Of a stretch of 8,221 bases of DNA, positions 1-7,479 are shown one piece after another (the first letter of the stretch is position 1; each line of letters begins with the position of its first letter). The notes below the pieces were generated by a model. It searched no databases. It was not told the origin of the DNA and saw only the letters and a list, made by a program, of their open reading frames with translations. The position numbers were made by a program, and so were the translations under genes. Origin of the DNA: an uncultured Roseovarius sp. (GTDB taxonomy: Bacteria > Pseudomonadota > Alphaproteobacteria > Rhodobacterales > Rhodobacteraceae); the NCBI GenBank assembly GCA_913055965.1, contig CAJXKX010000069.1:1-8221 (forward strand), written 5' to 3'.

Positions 1-297
1 CGCTGGGCTGTGTTCCGCTATATCGAACTGCCCAAGATGATGGGCGTTCTGATGATCGCCATTCTCCTGCGCTTCATGGACAGTTTCATGATCTATACCG
101 AGCCCTTCGTGGTCACCGGGGGCGGTCCCGGCAATGCCACCACATTCCTCAGCATCGACCTTGTGAAAATGGCGCTGGGGCAGTTCGATCTCGGCCCGGC
201 GGCGGCGTTCTCGATCATGTATTTCCTGGTGATCCTCGCGGTCAGCTGGGTGTTCTACACGGTGATGACCAATCTCGACAAGCAGGGGGGCAAGTGA
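1..297 (+). CDS. glpP: GlpP, glycerol ABC transporter permease (3' fragment)
   Basis: This is the last 98 codons of an inner-membrane ABC permease; the 5' part lies outside the window. The frame is open from base 1, and the TGA at 295-297 ends it. The fragment opens with RWAVFRYIELP, the second half of the cytoplasmic EAA loop that docks on the ATPase. A membrane helix follows (about residues 14-34), then the TGGGPGNAT stretch typical of MalF/UgpA-type permeases, then a last helix (about 66-88) and a short charged tail. MalF-like permeases pair with a MalG-like partner, and glpQ follows directly with a one-base overlap, which implies translational coupling. The glycerol assignment rests on the operon (DUF2160 protein, large binding protein, glycerol kinase), because permease sequence alone would also allow a generic sugar or polyol system. 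The apparent GTG start at position 10 is internal. Confidence 0.85.
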   Translation, partial: RWAVFRYIELPKMMGVLMIAILLRFMDSFMIYTEPFVVTGGGPGNATTFLSIDLVKMALGQFDLGPAAAFSIMYFLVILAVSWVFYTVMTNLDKQGGK

Positions 298-1103
298 TGA
301 ATTTCCGCCCGCGCATCAACGTGGTGATGACCCTCTACCTCGTGTTCCTGATGCTGCCGATCTACTGGCTGCTGAACATGAGCCTCAAGACCAATACCGA
401 GATCCTCAACACCTTCACGCTCTGGCCCGAGACCCTCACGCTCGACAATTACCGCACCATCCTCAGCGATCCGGCGTGGTACATGGGCTATGTCAACTCG
501 ATCATCTACGTGACGATGAACACGGTGCTGTCGGTCGCCGTGGCGCTGCCCGCCGCCTATGCCTTCTCGCGCTACCGGTTCCTGGGCGACAAGCACCTCT
601 TTTTCTGGCTGCTGACAAACCGGATGGCACCGCCGGCGGTCTTCGCGCTGCCGTTCTTCCAGCTTTATTCGAGCGTCGGGCTTTTCGACACGCATATCGC
701 GGTGGCGCTGGCGCATACGCTGTTCAACGTGCCGCTGGCGGTGTGGATCCTCGAAGGCTTCATGCGCGGCGTGCCCAAGGAGATCGACGAGACCGCCTAT
801 ATCGACGGCTATTCCTTCGGGCATTTCTTCGTGAAGATATTCATGCCGCTGATTGCGAGCGGCATCGGCGTGGCGGCGTTCTTCTGCTTCATGTTCTCAT
901 GGGTCGAACTGCTCTTGTCGCGCACGCTCACCACCGTGGACGCCAAGCCGATTGCCGCAATCATGACCCGCACGCAGGGCGCGGCGGGCATCGACTGGGG
1001 CGTGCTCGCGGCGGCGGGGGTGCTGACCATCGTGCCGGGGGCATTGGTGATCTGGTTCGTGCGCAACTACATCGCCAAGGGTTTCGCGTTGGGGAGGGTG
1101 TGA
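297..1103 (+). CDS. glpQ: GlpQ, glycerol ABC transporter permease
   Basis: This is the second inner-membrane permease subunit (268 aa, MalG/UgpE type) of a carbohydrate-uptake-1 ABC importer for glycerol. It has six predicted hydrophobic helices, at about residues 10-30, 70-93, 105-125, 132-152, 186-210 and 233-257. The EAA-type coupling loop is clear: ETAYIDG at residues 165-171 followed by KIFMPL, the site that contacts the ATPase. The chosen start is the ATG at 297, which overlaps the glpP stop (TGATG) and has a G-rich ribosome site (285-290) six bases upstream. A GTG at 294 would add only one residue. The length is normal for the family. It should form a heterodimer with GlpP. Ten bases after its stop begins a long inverted repeat, which separates it from the rest of the operon. 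Its name should not be confused with the unrelated E. coli glpQ phosphodiesterase. Confidence 0.88.
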   Translation: MNFRPRINVVMTLYLVFLMLPIYWLLNMSLKTNTEILNTFTLWPETLTLDNYRTILSDPAWYMGYVNSIIYVTMNTVLSVAVALPAAYAFSRYRFLGDKHLFFWLLTNRMAPPAVFALPFFQLYSSVGLFDTHIAVALAHTLFNVPLAVWILEGFMRGVPKEIDETAYIDGYSFGHFFVKIFMPLIASGIGVAAFFCFMFSWVELLLSRTLTTVDAKPIAAIMTRTQGAAGIDWGVLAAAGVLTIVPGALVIWFVRNYIAKGFALGRV

Positions 1104-1113
1104 TGGTCGTGGT

Positions 1114-1257
1114 CGCAAGCCGGGCAGCGCCCGACCTGGAGGGCGCGGGTGCGACGCATCCGAGGCGCGCCCCGATACAAGCCCCCATGCCGCGCGAGCG
1201 GTGTGCGACATCGCCAAAGCGCCCTCCGGGGGGAGGTCGGGCGCTGCCCGGCTTGCG
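1114..1257. repeat. Long inverted repeat element in the glpQ-glpU spacer
   Basis: Bases 1114-1137 and 1234-1257 are perfect reverse complements (24 bp). Pairing then continues for nine more pairs, 1138-1146 with 1219-1227, leaving a six-G bulge (1228-1233) on the right side. The 72-base interior (1147-1218) can form further imperfect pairs. The whole fold is therefore a large imperfect hairpin starting 10 bases after the glpQ stop and ending 51 bases before glpU. It fills most of a spacer where tightly packed operon genes would be expected, and it shows no coding signal. It is probably a palindromic intergenic repeat (REP/BIME- or MITE-like) or an RNA structure controlling mRNA processing. 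Copy number in the genome cannot be seen from here. Confidence 0.8.
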
Positions 1258-1263
1258 CCGGGC
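1246..1263 (+). other. Alternative short hairpin competing with the long repeat
   Basis: The 7-bp arms GCCCGGC (1246-1252) and GCCGGGC (1257-1263) are perfect reverse complements around a four-base loop. The left arm and loop lie inside the right arm of the 1114-1257 repeat, so the two folds exclude each other. A second small palindrome (CGGCT/AGCCG, 1268-1278) follows at once. There is no T-run, so this is not a classical intrinsic terminator. It lies about 45 bases before the glpU start. Confidence 0.5.
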
Positions 1264-1295
1264 GGGACGGCTGAGCCGCCGCGCATCCACTCAGC

Positions 1296-1302
1296 AAGGG
1301 AG
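1296..1302 (+). promoter_or_regulatory. Ribosome binding site of glpU
   Basis: AAGGGAG lies six bases before the ATG at 1309. It settles that start against an in-frame GTG at 1201, which would translate part of the repeat element and has no comparable site. Confidence 0.75.
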
Positions 1303-1308
1303 CATCTG

Positions 1309-1587
1309 ATGGACCTTTCATGGATGGCATGGACCTGGCCCACGGCGATCTTCTTCATGGTGATCGCGGGCTTGCTGATCACCTTCACGGTGCTGGCCGC
1401 GAAATTTCCCGAAACCCCGCGCAGGGGCATCCTGCGCATCGAGACGACGCGGGGGGATCGTCTCTTCATCACGCTTCTGGGCTCGGCCTTCATCAATCTG
1501 GCCTGGCTCGGGCTTGTCGGCGCGAACCAACCCTATGCGCTGATCGTCTGCCTCATCTATGCCGCGGCGGTATTCCGCTGGGTGTGA
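1309..1587 (+). CDS. glpU: GlpU, small DUF2160-type membrane protein of the glycerol transporter
   Basis: This is a 92-residue membrane protein of the kind (DUF2160) found between the permease and binding-protein genes of rhizobial and roseobacter glycerol ABC operons. Three hydrophobic segments are visible, at about residues 10-30, 53-71 and 74-90, with a charged loop between the first two (KFPETPRRG...ETTRGDR). There is no signal peptide with a cleavage site and no catalytic motif. Its molecular role is not established. The position suggests an accessory subunit or assembly factor of the GlpPQ permease, but that is inference. The gene sits 205 bases after glpQ, unusually far for this operon because of the inverted repeat between them, and 43 bases before glpV. 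The family call rests on size, topology and position. Confidence 0.78.
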   Translation: MDLSWMAWTWPTAIFFMVIAGLLITFTVLAAKFPETPRRGILRIETTRGDRLFITLLGSAFINLAWLGLVGANQPYALIVCLIYAAAVFRWV

Positions 1588-1630
1588 GGGGGCAAAAACC
1601 ACGAACCGAAAGTTCATCAGGGAGGACAAC

Positions 1631-3349
<1,719 letters not shown>

Positions 3350-3357
3350 CGGCAGGT

Positions 3358-3385
3358 ACCGGGGCGCGCTCAGGCGTGCCCCGGT
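3358..3385 (+). terminator. Strong stem-loop after glpV (partial terminator or 3' end protection)
   Basis: Arms 3358-3369 and 3374-3385 form a 12-bp GC-rich stem with one G-T wobble and a TCAG loop, starting eight bases after the glpV stop. No T-run follows, so full intrinsic termination is unlikely. It could pause polymerase or shield the glpV message from 3' exonucleases, raising binding-protein levels relative to glpK. Confidence 0.55.
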
Positions 3386-3390
3386 GCGGG

Positions 3391-3462
3391 CGTCATCCTC
3401 GGGCTTGACCCGAGGTTCTCCCGCACATCCGAGAGATCCTCGGGTCAAGCCCGGGGATGACG
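3391..3462. repeat. Alphaproteobacterial-type intergenic palindrome before glpK
   Basis: Arms 3391-3415 and 3438-3462 pair over 25 positions with a single T-G wobble. After one mismatch, four more pairs (3417-3420 with 3433-3436) leave a 12-base loop. The core text, GTCATCCTCGGGCTTGACC and its complement, resembles the short palindromes that recur in intergenic regions of many alphaproteobacteria. That recognition is from memory, without a search. It fills most of the 137-bp glpV-glpK spacer, ends 24 bases before the glpK start, and lies directly after the glpV stem-loop. Confidence 0.8.
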
Positions 3463-3486
3463 TGCACTTGAACGGGGACCTTTCCC

Positions 3487-4974
3487 ATGACCCATATCCT
3501 CGCCATCGACCAGGGCACGACGTCGAGCCGCGCGATTCTGTTCGGCACGGACATGAAGCCCGTGACCTCCGCGCAGGAGGAGTTTCCCCAGCATTATCCC
3601 GACAGCGGCTGGGTCGAACATGACGCGGGCGATTTGTGGTCCACCACCGCCGCCACCTGCCGCGCGGCCATCGAGAAGGCGGGGATCACCGGCTCGGACG
3701 TGGCCGCCATCGGTATCACCAACCAGCGCGAGACCACCGTGGTCTGGGACCGCCATACCGGGCGCGCCATCCATCGCGCCATCGTCTGGCAGGATCGCCG
3801 CACCGCCGCCACCTGCGCGCGGCTGCGCGAGGCGGGGCACGAGGACATGGTGACGGCGCGCACCGGGCTCCTGCTCGATCCGTATTTCTCGGGGACCAAG
3901 CTGGCCTGGATCCTCGACCATGTGGACGGTGCGCGCGACAAGGCGCGCGCGGGCGACCTGCTCTTCGGCACGGTGGACAGCTTCATCATCTGGAAGCTGA
4001 CCGGCGGGCGCGTGCACGCCACCGACGCGACCAACGCCGCGCGCACGCTGCTCTACGATATCCGCAAGGGGCGCTGGAGCGAGACCATCTGCGACTTGCT
4101 CGACATTCCCATGCAGATGCTGCCCGAGGTGCGCGACAGCGCCGCCGATTACGGGCACACCCGCGCCGATCTCTTCGGCCGCGAAATCCCCATACTGGGC
4201 GTGGCGGGCGATCAGCAGGCGGCCACCGTCGGGCAGGCCTGCTTTAGCCCCGGCATGCTCAAGTCCACCTATGGCACGGGCTGTTTCGCGCTGCTCAATA
4301 CCGGGGCAGAGCCGGTCATGTCGCAGAACCGGCTGCTCACCACCATCGCCTACCAGCTGGACGGCAAGCCCACCTACGCGCTCGAGGGCTCGATCTTCGT
4401 GGCGGGCGCGGTGGTGCAATGGCTGCGAGACGGGCTGCGGCTCATTCGCGAGGCGCGCGAGACGCAGCCTCTGGCCGAAGAGGCCGACCCGCATCAGGGG
4501 GTGGTGCTCGTGCCCGCCTTCACCGGGCTCGGCGCGCCCTATGGGCGGCCCGATTGCCGCGGCGCGGTGTTCGGCCTGACGCGCGGCACCGGACCCGCCG
4601 AGATGGCGCGCGCGGCGCTGGAGAGCGTGGGCTTCCAGACCCGCGACCTGCTGGAGGCGATGCGCGCCGACTGGGAGGGGCACGGCGCCGACGCGATCCT
4701 GCGGGTGGATGGCGGCATGAGCGCGAGCGACTGGGCGATGCAGTTCCTGGCCGATATCCTCGATGCGCCGGTGGACCGGCCCGAGGTGCTCGAAACCACG
4801 GCGCTGGGCGCGGCATGGCTCGCCGGGATGCAGGCGGGACTCTACCCCGGGCAGGAGGAATTCGCCCGCGGATGGGCGCTCGAACGCCGGTTCGAGCCGC
4901 GCATGGACGCCGCCGAGCGCACGCGGAAATGTGATGCCTGGTCGCGGGCCATTGCCGCCACGATGAGCTTCTGA
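3487..4974 (+). CDS. glpK: Glycerol kinase
   Basis: This enzyme phosphorylates cytoplasmic glycerol with ATP to give sn-glycerol 3-phosphate, trapping the substrate imported by the upstream ABC system. The 495-residue length is typical of the FGGY kinase family. The N-terminal phosphate-binding motif DQGTTSSR is at residues 8-15. Glycerol-contacting residues expected from the E. coli enzyme are all present: Arg81-Glu82 in NQRE, Tyr133 in PYFSGTK, and the catalytic Asp242 in AGDQQAA. The C-terminal domain has YGTGCF and the DGGMSASDW signature, then ETTALGAAWLAG. The loop before the catalytic Asp (RADLFGREIP) differs from the glycine-rich loop that binds fructose 1,6-bisphosphate in E. coli, and the C-terminal helix does not resemble the IIA-Glc binding site. 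E. coli-style allosteric control may therefore be absent (inference). A modest GGGGA ribosome site lies eight bases upstream of the ATG. It is probably cotranscribed with glpV, damped by the hairpins between them. Confidence 0.97.
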   Translation: MTHILAIDQGTTSSRAILFGTDMKPVTSAQEEFPQHYPDSGWVEHDAGDLWSTTAATCRAAIEKAGITGSDVAAIGITNQRETTVVWDRHTGRAIHRAIVWQDRRTAATCARLREAGHEDMVTARTGLLLDPYFSGTKLAWILDHVDGARDKARAGDLLFGTVDSFIIWKLTGGRVHATDATNAARTLLYDIRKGRWSETICDLLDIPMQMLPEVRDSAADYGHTRADLFGREIPILGVAGDQQAATVGQACFSPGMLKSTYGTGCFALLNTGAEPVMSQNRLLTTIAYQLDGKPTYALEGSIFVAGAVVQWLRDGLRLIREARETQPLAEEADPHQGVVLVPAFTGLGAPYGRPDCRGAVFGLTRGTGPAEMARAALESVGFQTRDLLEAMRADWEGHGADAILRVDGGMSASDWAMQFLADILDAPVDRPEVLETTALGAAWLAGMQAGLYPGQEEFARGWALERRFEPRMDAAERTRKCDAWSRAIAATMSF

Positions 4975-4989
4975 GGCGCGGGCGGGGCG

Positions 4990-5018
4990 TTGTGGCCGCG
5001 CGCGCGGGCGGATAGGCT
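4990..5018 (+). promoter_or_regulatory. Possible sigma-70-type promoter for the glycosyltransferase gene
   Basis: TTGTGG (4990-4995) and TAGGCT (5013-5018) are 17 bases apart, and each matches the housekeeping consensus at three of six bases. The element sits about 36 bases upstream of the ATG at 5055 in an 80-bp spacer after glpK. The match is weak in such GC-rich DNA, and read-through from glpK is equally possible. Confidence 0.25.
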
Positions 5019-5043
5019 TTGCGCGTCGAAACCCCGCCCCGCC

Positions 5044-5049
5044 AAGGAG
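5044..5049 (+). promoter_or_regulatory. Ribosome binding site of the glycosyltransferase gene
   Basis: AAGGAG lies five bases before the ATG at 5055. It decides for this start over an upstream in-frame TTG (5019) that has no such site. A 9-bp inverted pair (4981-4989 with 5035-5043) ends just before it. Confidence 0.75.
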
Positions 5050-5054
5050 CCGCC

Positions 5055-6143
5055 ATGCAAGCACCGATCAGCGTCATCATCCCGGCCCGCAACGAGGCCG
5101 AGACCATCGCGCAGGTGGTCGCCACCATGCAGGGCCTGCCCTGCGTGGCCGAGGTCGTGGTGATCGACAACGGCTCGTCCGACGCCACCGCGGCGCTGGC
5201 AACCGGGGCGGGCGCGCGCGTCATCGCCGAGTCGCACCCCGGGATGGGCAACGCGGTGCGCAGCGGCGTGGCGGCGGCGGCGCATGACTGGGTGATGAAG
5301 GTCGATGCCGATCTGGGCCGCTTCGAGACCGCGTATTTCGCGCGCATGGCCGAGGCGCGCGCACCGGGCGTCGGGCTGGTCAAGGGCGTCTGGAACGACC
5401 CGAAGGACCCGATGCCGATGACGCGGCTGCTGGTCGGGCCCGCCCTGCGGGTGATGTTTCCCGGCCTCGGAGACCTGCGCGCGCCCAATTCCGGCATCTA
5501 TCTTTTCGACCGGTCTCGGATCGCGCATGCGCGGCTCACCTGGAATTATGCCGTCGATCTCGACGTGATGCTGCGCGTCCATGCCGCCGGTGCCGGGGTG
5601 GCCGAGGTCGATATCGGGCGCATCGTCCACGATTCCCGCAATCCCGGTCATTACAGCAGCATGGCCGAGGAAATCTTTGCCTTCCTGCTCTCGCGGCAGC
5701 CCCTCGGGATGCGCGACGACGTGGTGGTCATGGCCGGGGACGAGGCGCAGGCCGTGCGGCAGGCGGGCGGGGCGATCGCCGAAAAGCTCGTCGCCGGGGC
5801 GCGGGTGAGCGTCTGCCTCGGTTCTGGCGGCGCGGCGCTCGATGCGGTGTTCGGCGGCTTTCCCACCTACCGCCGGGTGCCGCTGGCCGAGGCGGCGGCG
5901 CATCGGCCCCATGCCAACGCCGCGCGGCTGCGGGTGATCCGGACACCGGACATCGCGGCCCCGATGCCCCGGACGGACCTGCCGCTGGAGATATGGGAAA
6001 CCGGCGGCACGCCGGATGTCGCGGTGCCGCTGCAGGCGGGCATGGCGCTCAAGCGCGCGGCGCTCGACGCGATGGACCTGCCGGATGAGGTCGCCCCGCG
6101 CGAGCTGTTCCGTGTGGTGGCGGGCCCGGTCTCGCCGCCATGA
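5055..6143 (+). CDS. Family 2 glycosyltransferase, GpgS-like, with extra C-terminal region
   Basis: The first 215 or so of 362 residues form a GT-A glycosyltransferase. The start (SVIIPARNEAETIAQVV), VVVIDNGSSDATA (about 36-48), a GMGNAVRSG loop, and VDADLG with the metal-binding Asp pair (about 82-87) are all seen. The later blocks LVKGVWND, RLLVGPALRVMFPGL, SGIYLFDR and NYAVDLDVMLRV follow the block order of glucosyl-3-phosphoglycerate synthase (GpgS), which makes the precursor of the compatible solute glucosylglycerate. The exact substrate is not proven; other NDP-sugar transferases share this fold. It has no membrane helices or signal peptide, so it should be cytoplasmic. From about residue 219 comes a region I do not recognise with confidence. 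It includes GGAIAEKLVAGARVSV and LGSGGAALDAV, and faintly recalls either PIG-L/LmbE deacetylases or the ISOCOT fold. The gene lies 80 bases after glpK and converges on the next gene with a 55-base gap lacking a clear terminator. Confidence 0.75.
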   Translation: MQAPISVIIPARNEAETIAQVVATMQGLPCVAEVVVIDNGSSDATAALATGAGARVIAESHPGMGNAVRSGVAAAAHDWVMKVDADLGRFETAYFARMAEARAPGVGLVKGVWNDPKDPMPMTRLLVGPALRVMFPGLGDLRAPNSGIYLFDRSRIAHARLTWNYAVDLDVMLRVHAAGAGVAEVDIGRIVHDSRNPGHYSSMAEEIFAFLLSRQPLGMRDDVVVMAGDEAQAVRQAGGAIAEKLVAGARVSVCLGSGGAALDAVFGGFPTYRRVPLAEAAAHRPHANAARLRVIRTPDIAAPMPRTDLPLEIWETGGTPDVAVPLQAGMALKRAALDAMDLPDEVAPRELFRVVAGPVSPP

Positions 6144-6198
6144 TCCGCGGGGGGCGGGGTCGTCGGGGCAGGCCCGGGGCCGGTATGCGCCGCGTCTC

Positions 6199-7245
6199 TC
6201 AGGTGCCCTTGAAGTTCACCTCGCCCTCGTGCTCCATCGCGCGGGCACGGGCCGGGGCCACGGTCGGGCAGTCGTCGCGCCCGCGGCGCGACCGCATCCG
6301 CCCGTATTGCCCCAGCCCGATGGCCAGCAGGATGATCGCGCCGCCGGGCAGGAAGCCGGGGCCGGGATCCTCGCCCAAGAGCACCATGGCGATCAGGATC
6401 GCGGCCAGCGGCGAAAACGAGGTGGCCAGCGACACGTCGCCCGAGCGCGCGTATTTCAGCCCCAGCGCCCAGGCGAACTGCCCGCCGATCACCACGATCA
6501 GCGCGTAGATCCAGACCCATTCCCAGACCAGCGGGTGAAACACGTCCTCGAAATGGTCCGGGCCGAACAGGTAGATCGCGAGGAAGAAGTAGAAGATCGT
6601 GCCCACCACCGTGCGGTAGATCGCGTAGATGCCCAGCGGGATGCCGCGCAGCCCGGTGCGCGCGACCAGCGTCGAGGCGATGTACGAGAGCGTCGCCAGC
6701 AGCGCGCCGATCTCGCCCTTGCCGATGGCGAAGCCGCCCTCGCCGTTGAGCCACAGCATCAGCACCGCCCCGCCGAGCGCCACCAGACCGGCGGCGAAGG
6801 CCCAGGGCTCGAACTCCTCGCGCAGGATGAGCCAGGCGGCGAGCAGGAAGAGCGGCGGCTCGATCCGGCCCACGAGCACCACGTTGGTGACCGTGGTGTG
6901 TTCGAGCGCGTAGAAGAACAGCCCCGGCGTCAGCGCCGAGGACAGGAAGGCCGACAGGGTGAGGATGATCCAGTTGAAGCGGGTCAGCTTGCGCAGGTTC
7001 TCCAGCGTCCATTCCCGCCAGAACATCAGCGCCATGGGCAGGATCGACATCAGCGAGCCGACGAACAGCAGGTTGCAATAGGTGATGACGTTGCGCCCGT
7101 TGATCAGGTTGTCCTGGCCGATCTCGGCCAGCAGCGAGACGATGGAATTGCCCGCCGCAAAGATCACCACCGCGGCCCAAGCGAGCGCCGCGCCCATCAT
7201 GATCCGCGGATTCTCGGGTAGTGCCTGGGTGCCGGCATGGGCCAT
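6199..7245 (-). CDS. EamA/DMT-family transporter
   Basis: This is an inner-membrane transporter (348 aa) of the drug/metabolite superfamily with two EamA repeats (about residues 17-165 and 178-314), together making about ten helices. The ends of both repeats are typical: a helix pair with GRIEPPLFLLAAWLILREE in the first, and SLATSFSPLAAILIAMVLLGED in the second. Members export or import small metabolites, and nothing here fixes the substrate. The C-terminal tail (about 316-348) is charged and hydrophilic, ending EGEVNFKGT. The ATG at 7245 is preceded by AGAGGAA, giving a short hydrophilic N-terminus before the first helix. Longer in-frame starts at 7278 and 7338 lack such a site and add an unlikely Ala/Pro/Arg-rich leader. 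The gene is convergent with the glycosyltransferase and divergent from the methyltransferase-like gene, so it is probably its own transcription unit. Confidence 0.85.
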   Translation of the reverse strand: MAHAGTQALPENPRIMMGAALAWAAVVIFAAGNSIVSLLAEIGQDNLINGRNVITYCNLLFVGSLMSILPMALMFWREWTLENLRKLTRFNWIILTLSAFLSSALTPGLFFYALEHTTVTNVVLVGRIEPPLFLLAAWLILREEFEPWAFAAGLVALGGAVLMLWLNGEGGFAIGKGEIGALLATLSYIASTLVARTGLRGIPLGIYAIYRTVVGTIFYFFLAIYLFGPDHFEDVFHPLVWEWVWIYALIVVIGGQFAWALGLKYARSGDVSLATSFSPLAAILIAMVLLGEDPGPGFLPGGAIILLAIGLGQYGRMRSRRGRDDCPTVAPARARAMEHEGEVNFKGT

Positions 7246-7250
7246 GATCG

Positions 7251-7257
7251 TTCCTCT
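7251..7257 (-). promoter_or_regulatory. Ribosome binding site of the EamA transporter gene
   Basis: Read on the minus strand, AGAGGAA stands just upstream of the ATG that begins at 7245, with five bases between. This supports the 348-residue start over longer in-frame options. Confidence 0.7.
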
Positions 7258-7333
7258 TTCTCGCTGCGCGTGCGCCATGGCAACAGGATGGGGCAGGGCG
7301 GGCGCGGTGGCAAATGACTTCGGCGCACGGGGG

Positions 7334-7363
7334 TTCACGATGGCTCAACCGGTGCGCAATAAT
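7334..7363 (+). promoter_or_regulatory. Possible promoter of the methyltransferase-like gene
   Basis: TTCACG (7334-7339) and AATAAT (7358-7363) are 18 bases apart. The -10 box matches the consensus at five of six bases and lies in the only A/T-rich patch of the 234-bp divergent spacer (7246-7479). It would leave an untranslated leader of about 110 bases. I could not find a convincing promoter for the opposite gene in this spacer. Confidence 0.4.
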
Positions 7364-7366
7364 GTT

Positions 7367-7406
7367 TCACGCGGGCCACGGTTCGCGGGGTCGTGATCAC
7401 GCGGGC
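7367..7406. repeat. Short direct repeat pair with central palindrome in the divergent spacer
   Basis: TCACGCGGGC occurs at 7367-7376 and again at 7397-7406, exactly 30 bases apart. The second copy overlaps a perfect 10-bp palindrome, CGTGATCACG (7392-7401). The pair lies just downstream of the possible -10 box at 7358-7363, where an operator could act. No known regulator site is recognised, and chance is possible in GC-rich DNA. Confidence 0.4.
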
Positions 7407-7479
7407 GTGCGCGCGCTTGCCTTTCGCGGGCCGGGCGCGCACCTTGGCGCGGCACGCGGCAGGCGCAAGGAGCGTTCAG

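Noticed and set aside
1201..1308. Extended N-terminus for GlpU from a GTG at 1201
   Set aside because: The added residues would be encoded partly by the inverted repeat, have low-complexity character, and the GTG lacks a ribosome site. The ATG at 1309 has a good one.
3386..3480. Small coding frame or mobile gene in the glpV-glpK spacer
   Set aside because: The short open stretch merely reads through the palindrome and out of frame into glpK. The inverted repeat explains the sequence.
3445..5064. Long open frame (539 codons) on the minus strand opposite glpK
   Set aside because: It mirrors the glycerol kinase frame, has low-complexity Arg/Ala/Gly/His composition, and shows no recognisable motif.
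6144..6198. Bidirectional terminator between the convergent genes
   Set aside because: Only a weak GGCC/GGCC pairing around 6171-6181 is seen, with no T-run, which is not enough to call in such GC-rich sequence.
7246..7338. Longer EamA protein starting at 7338 or 7278
   Set aside because: The extra residues form an Ala/Pro/Arg-rich leader that is not a signal peptide. The ATG at 7245 has AGAGGAA at proper spacing.
5867..7348. Minus-strand open frame (493 codons) spanning the transporter gene and the end of the glycosyltransferase gene
   Set aside because: It is a frame-shifted shadow of the EamA gene with no membrane helices or motifs. The frame ending at 6199 gives a coherent ten-helix protein.
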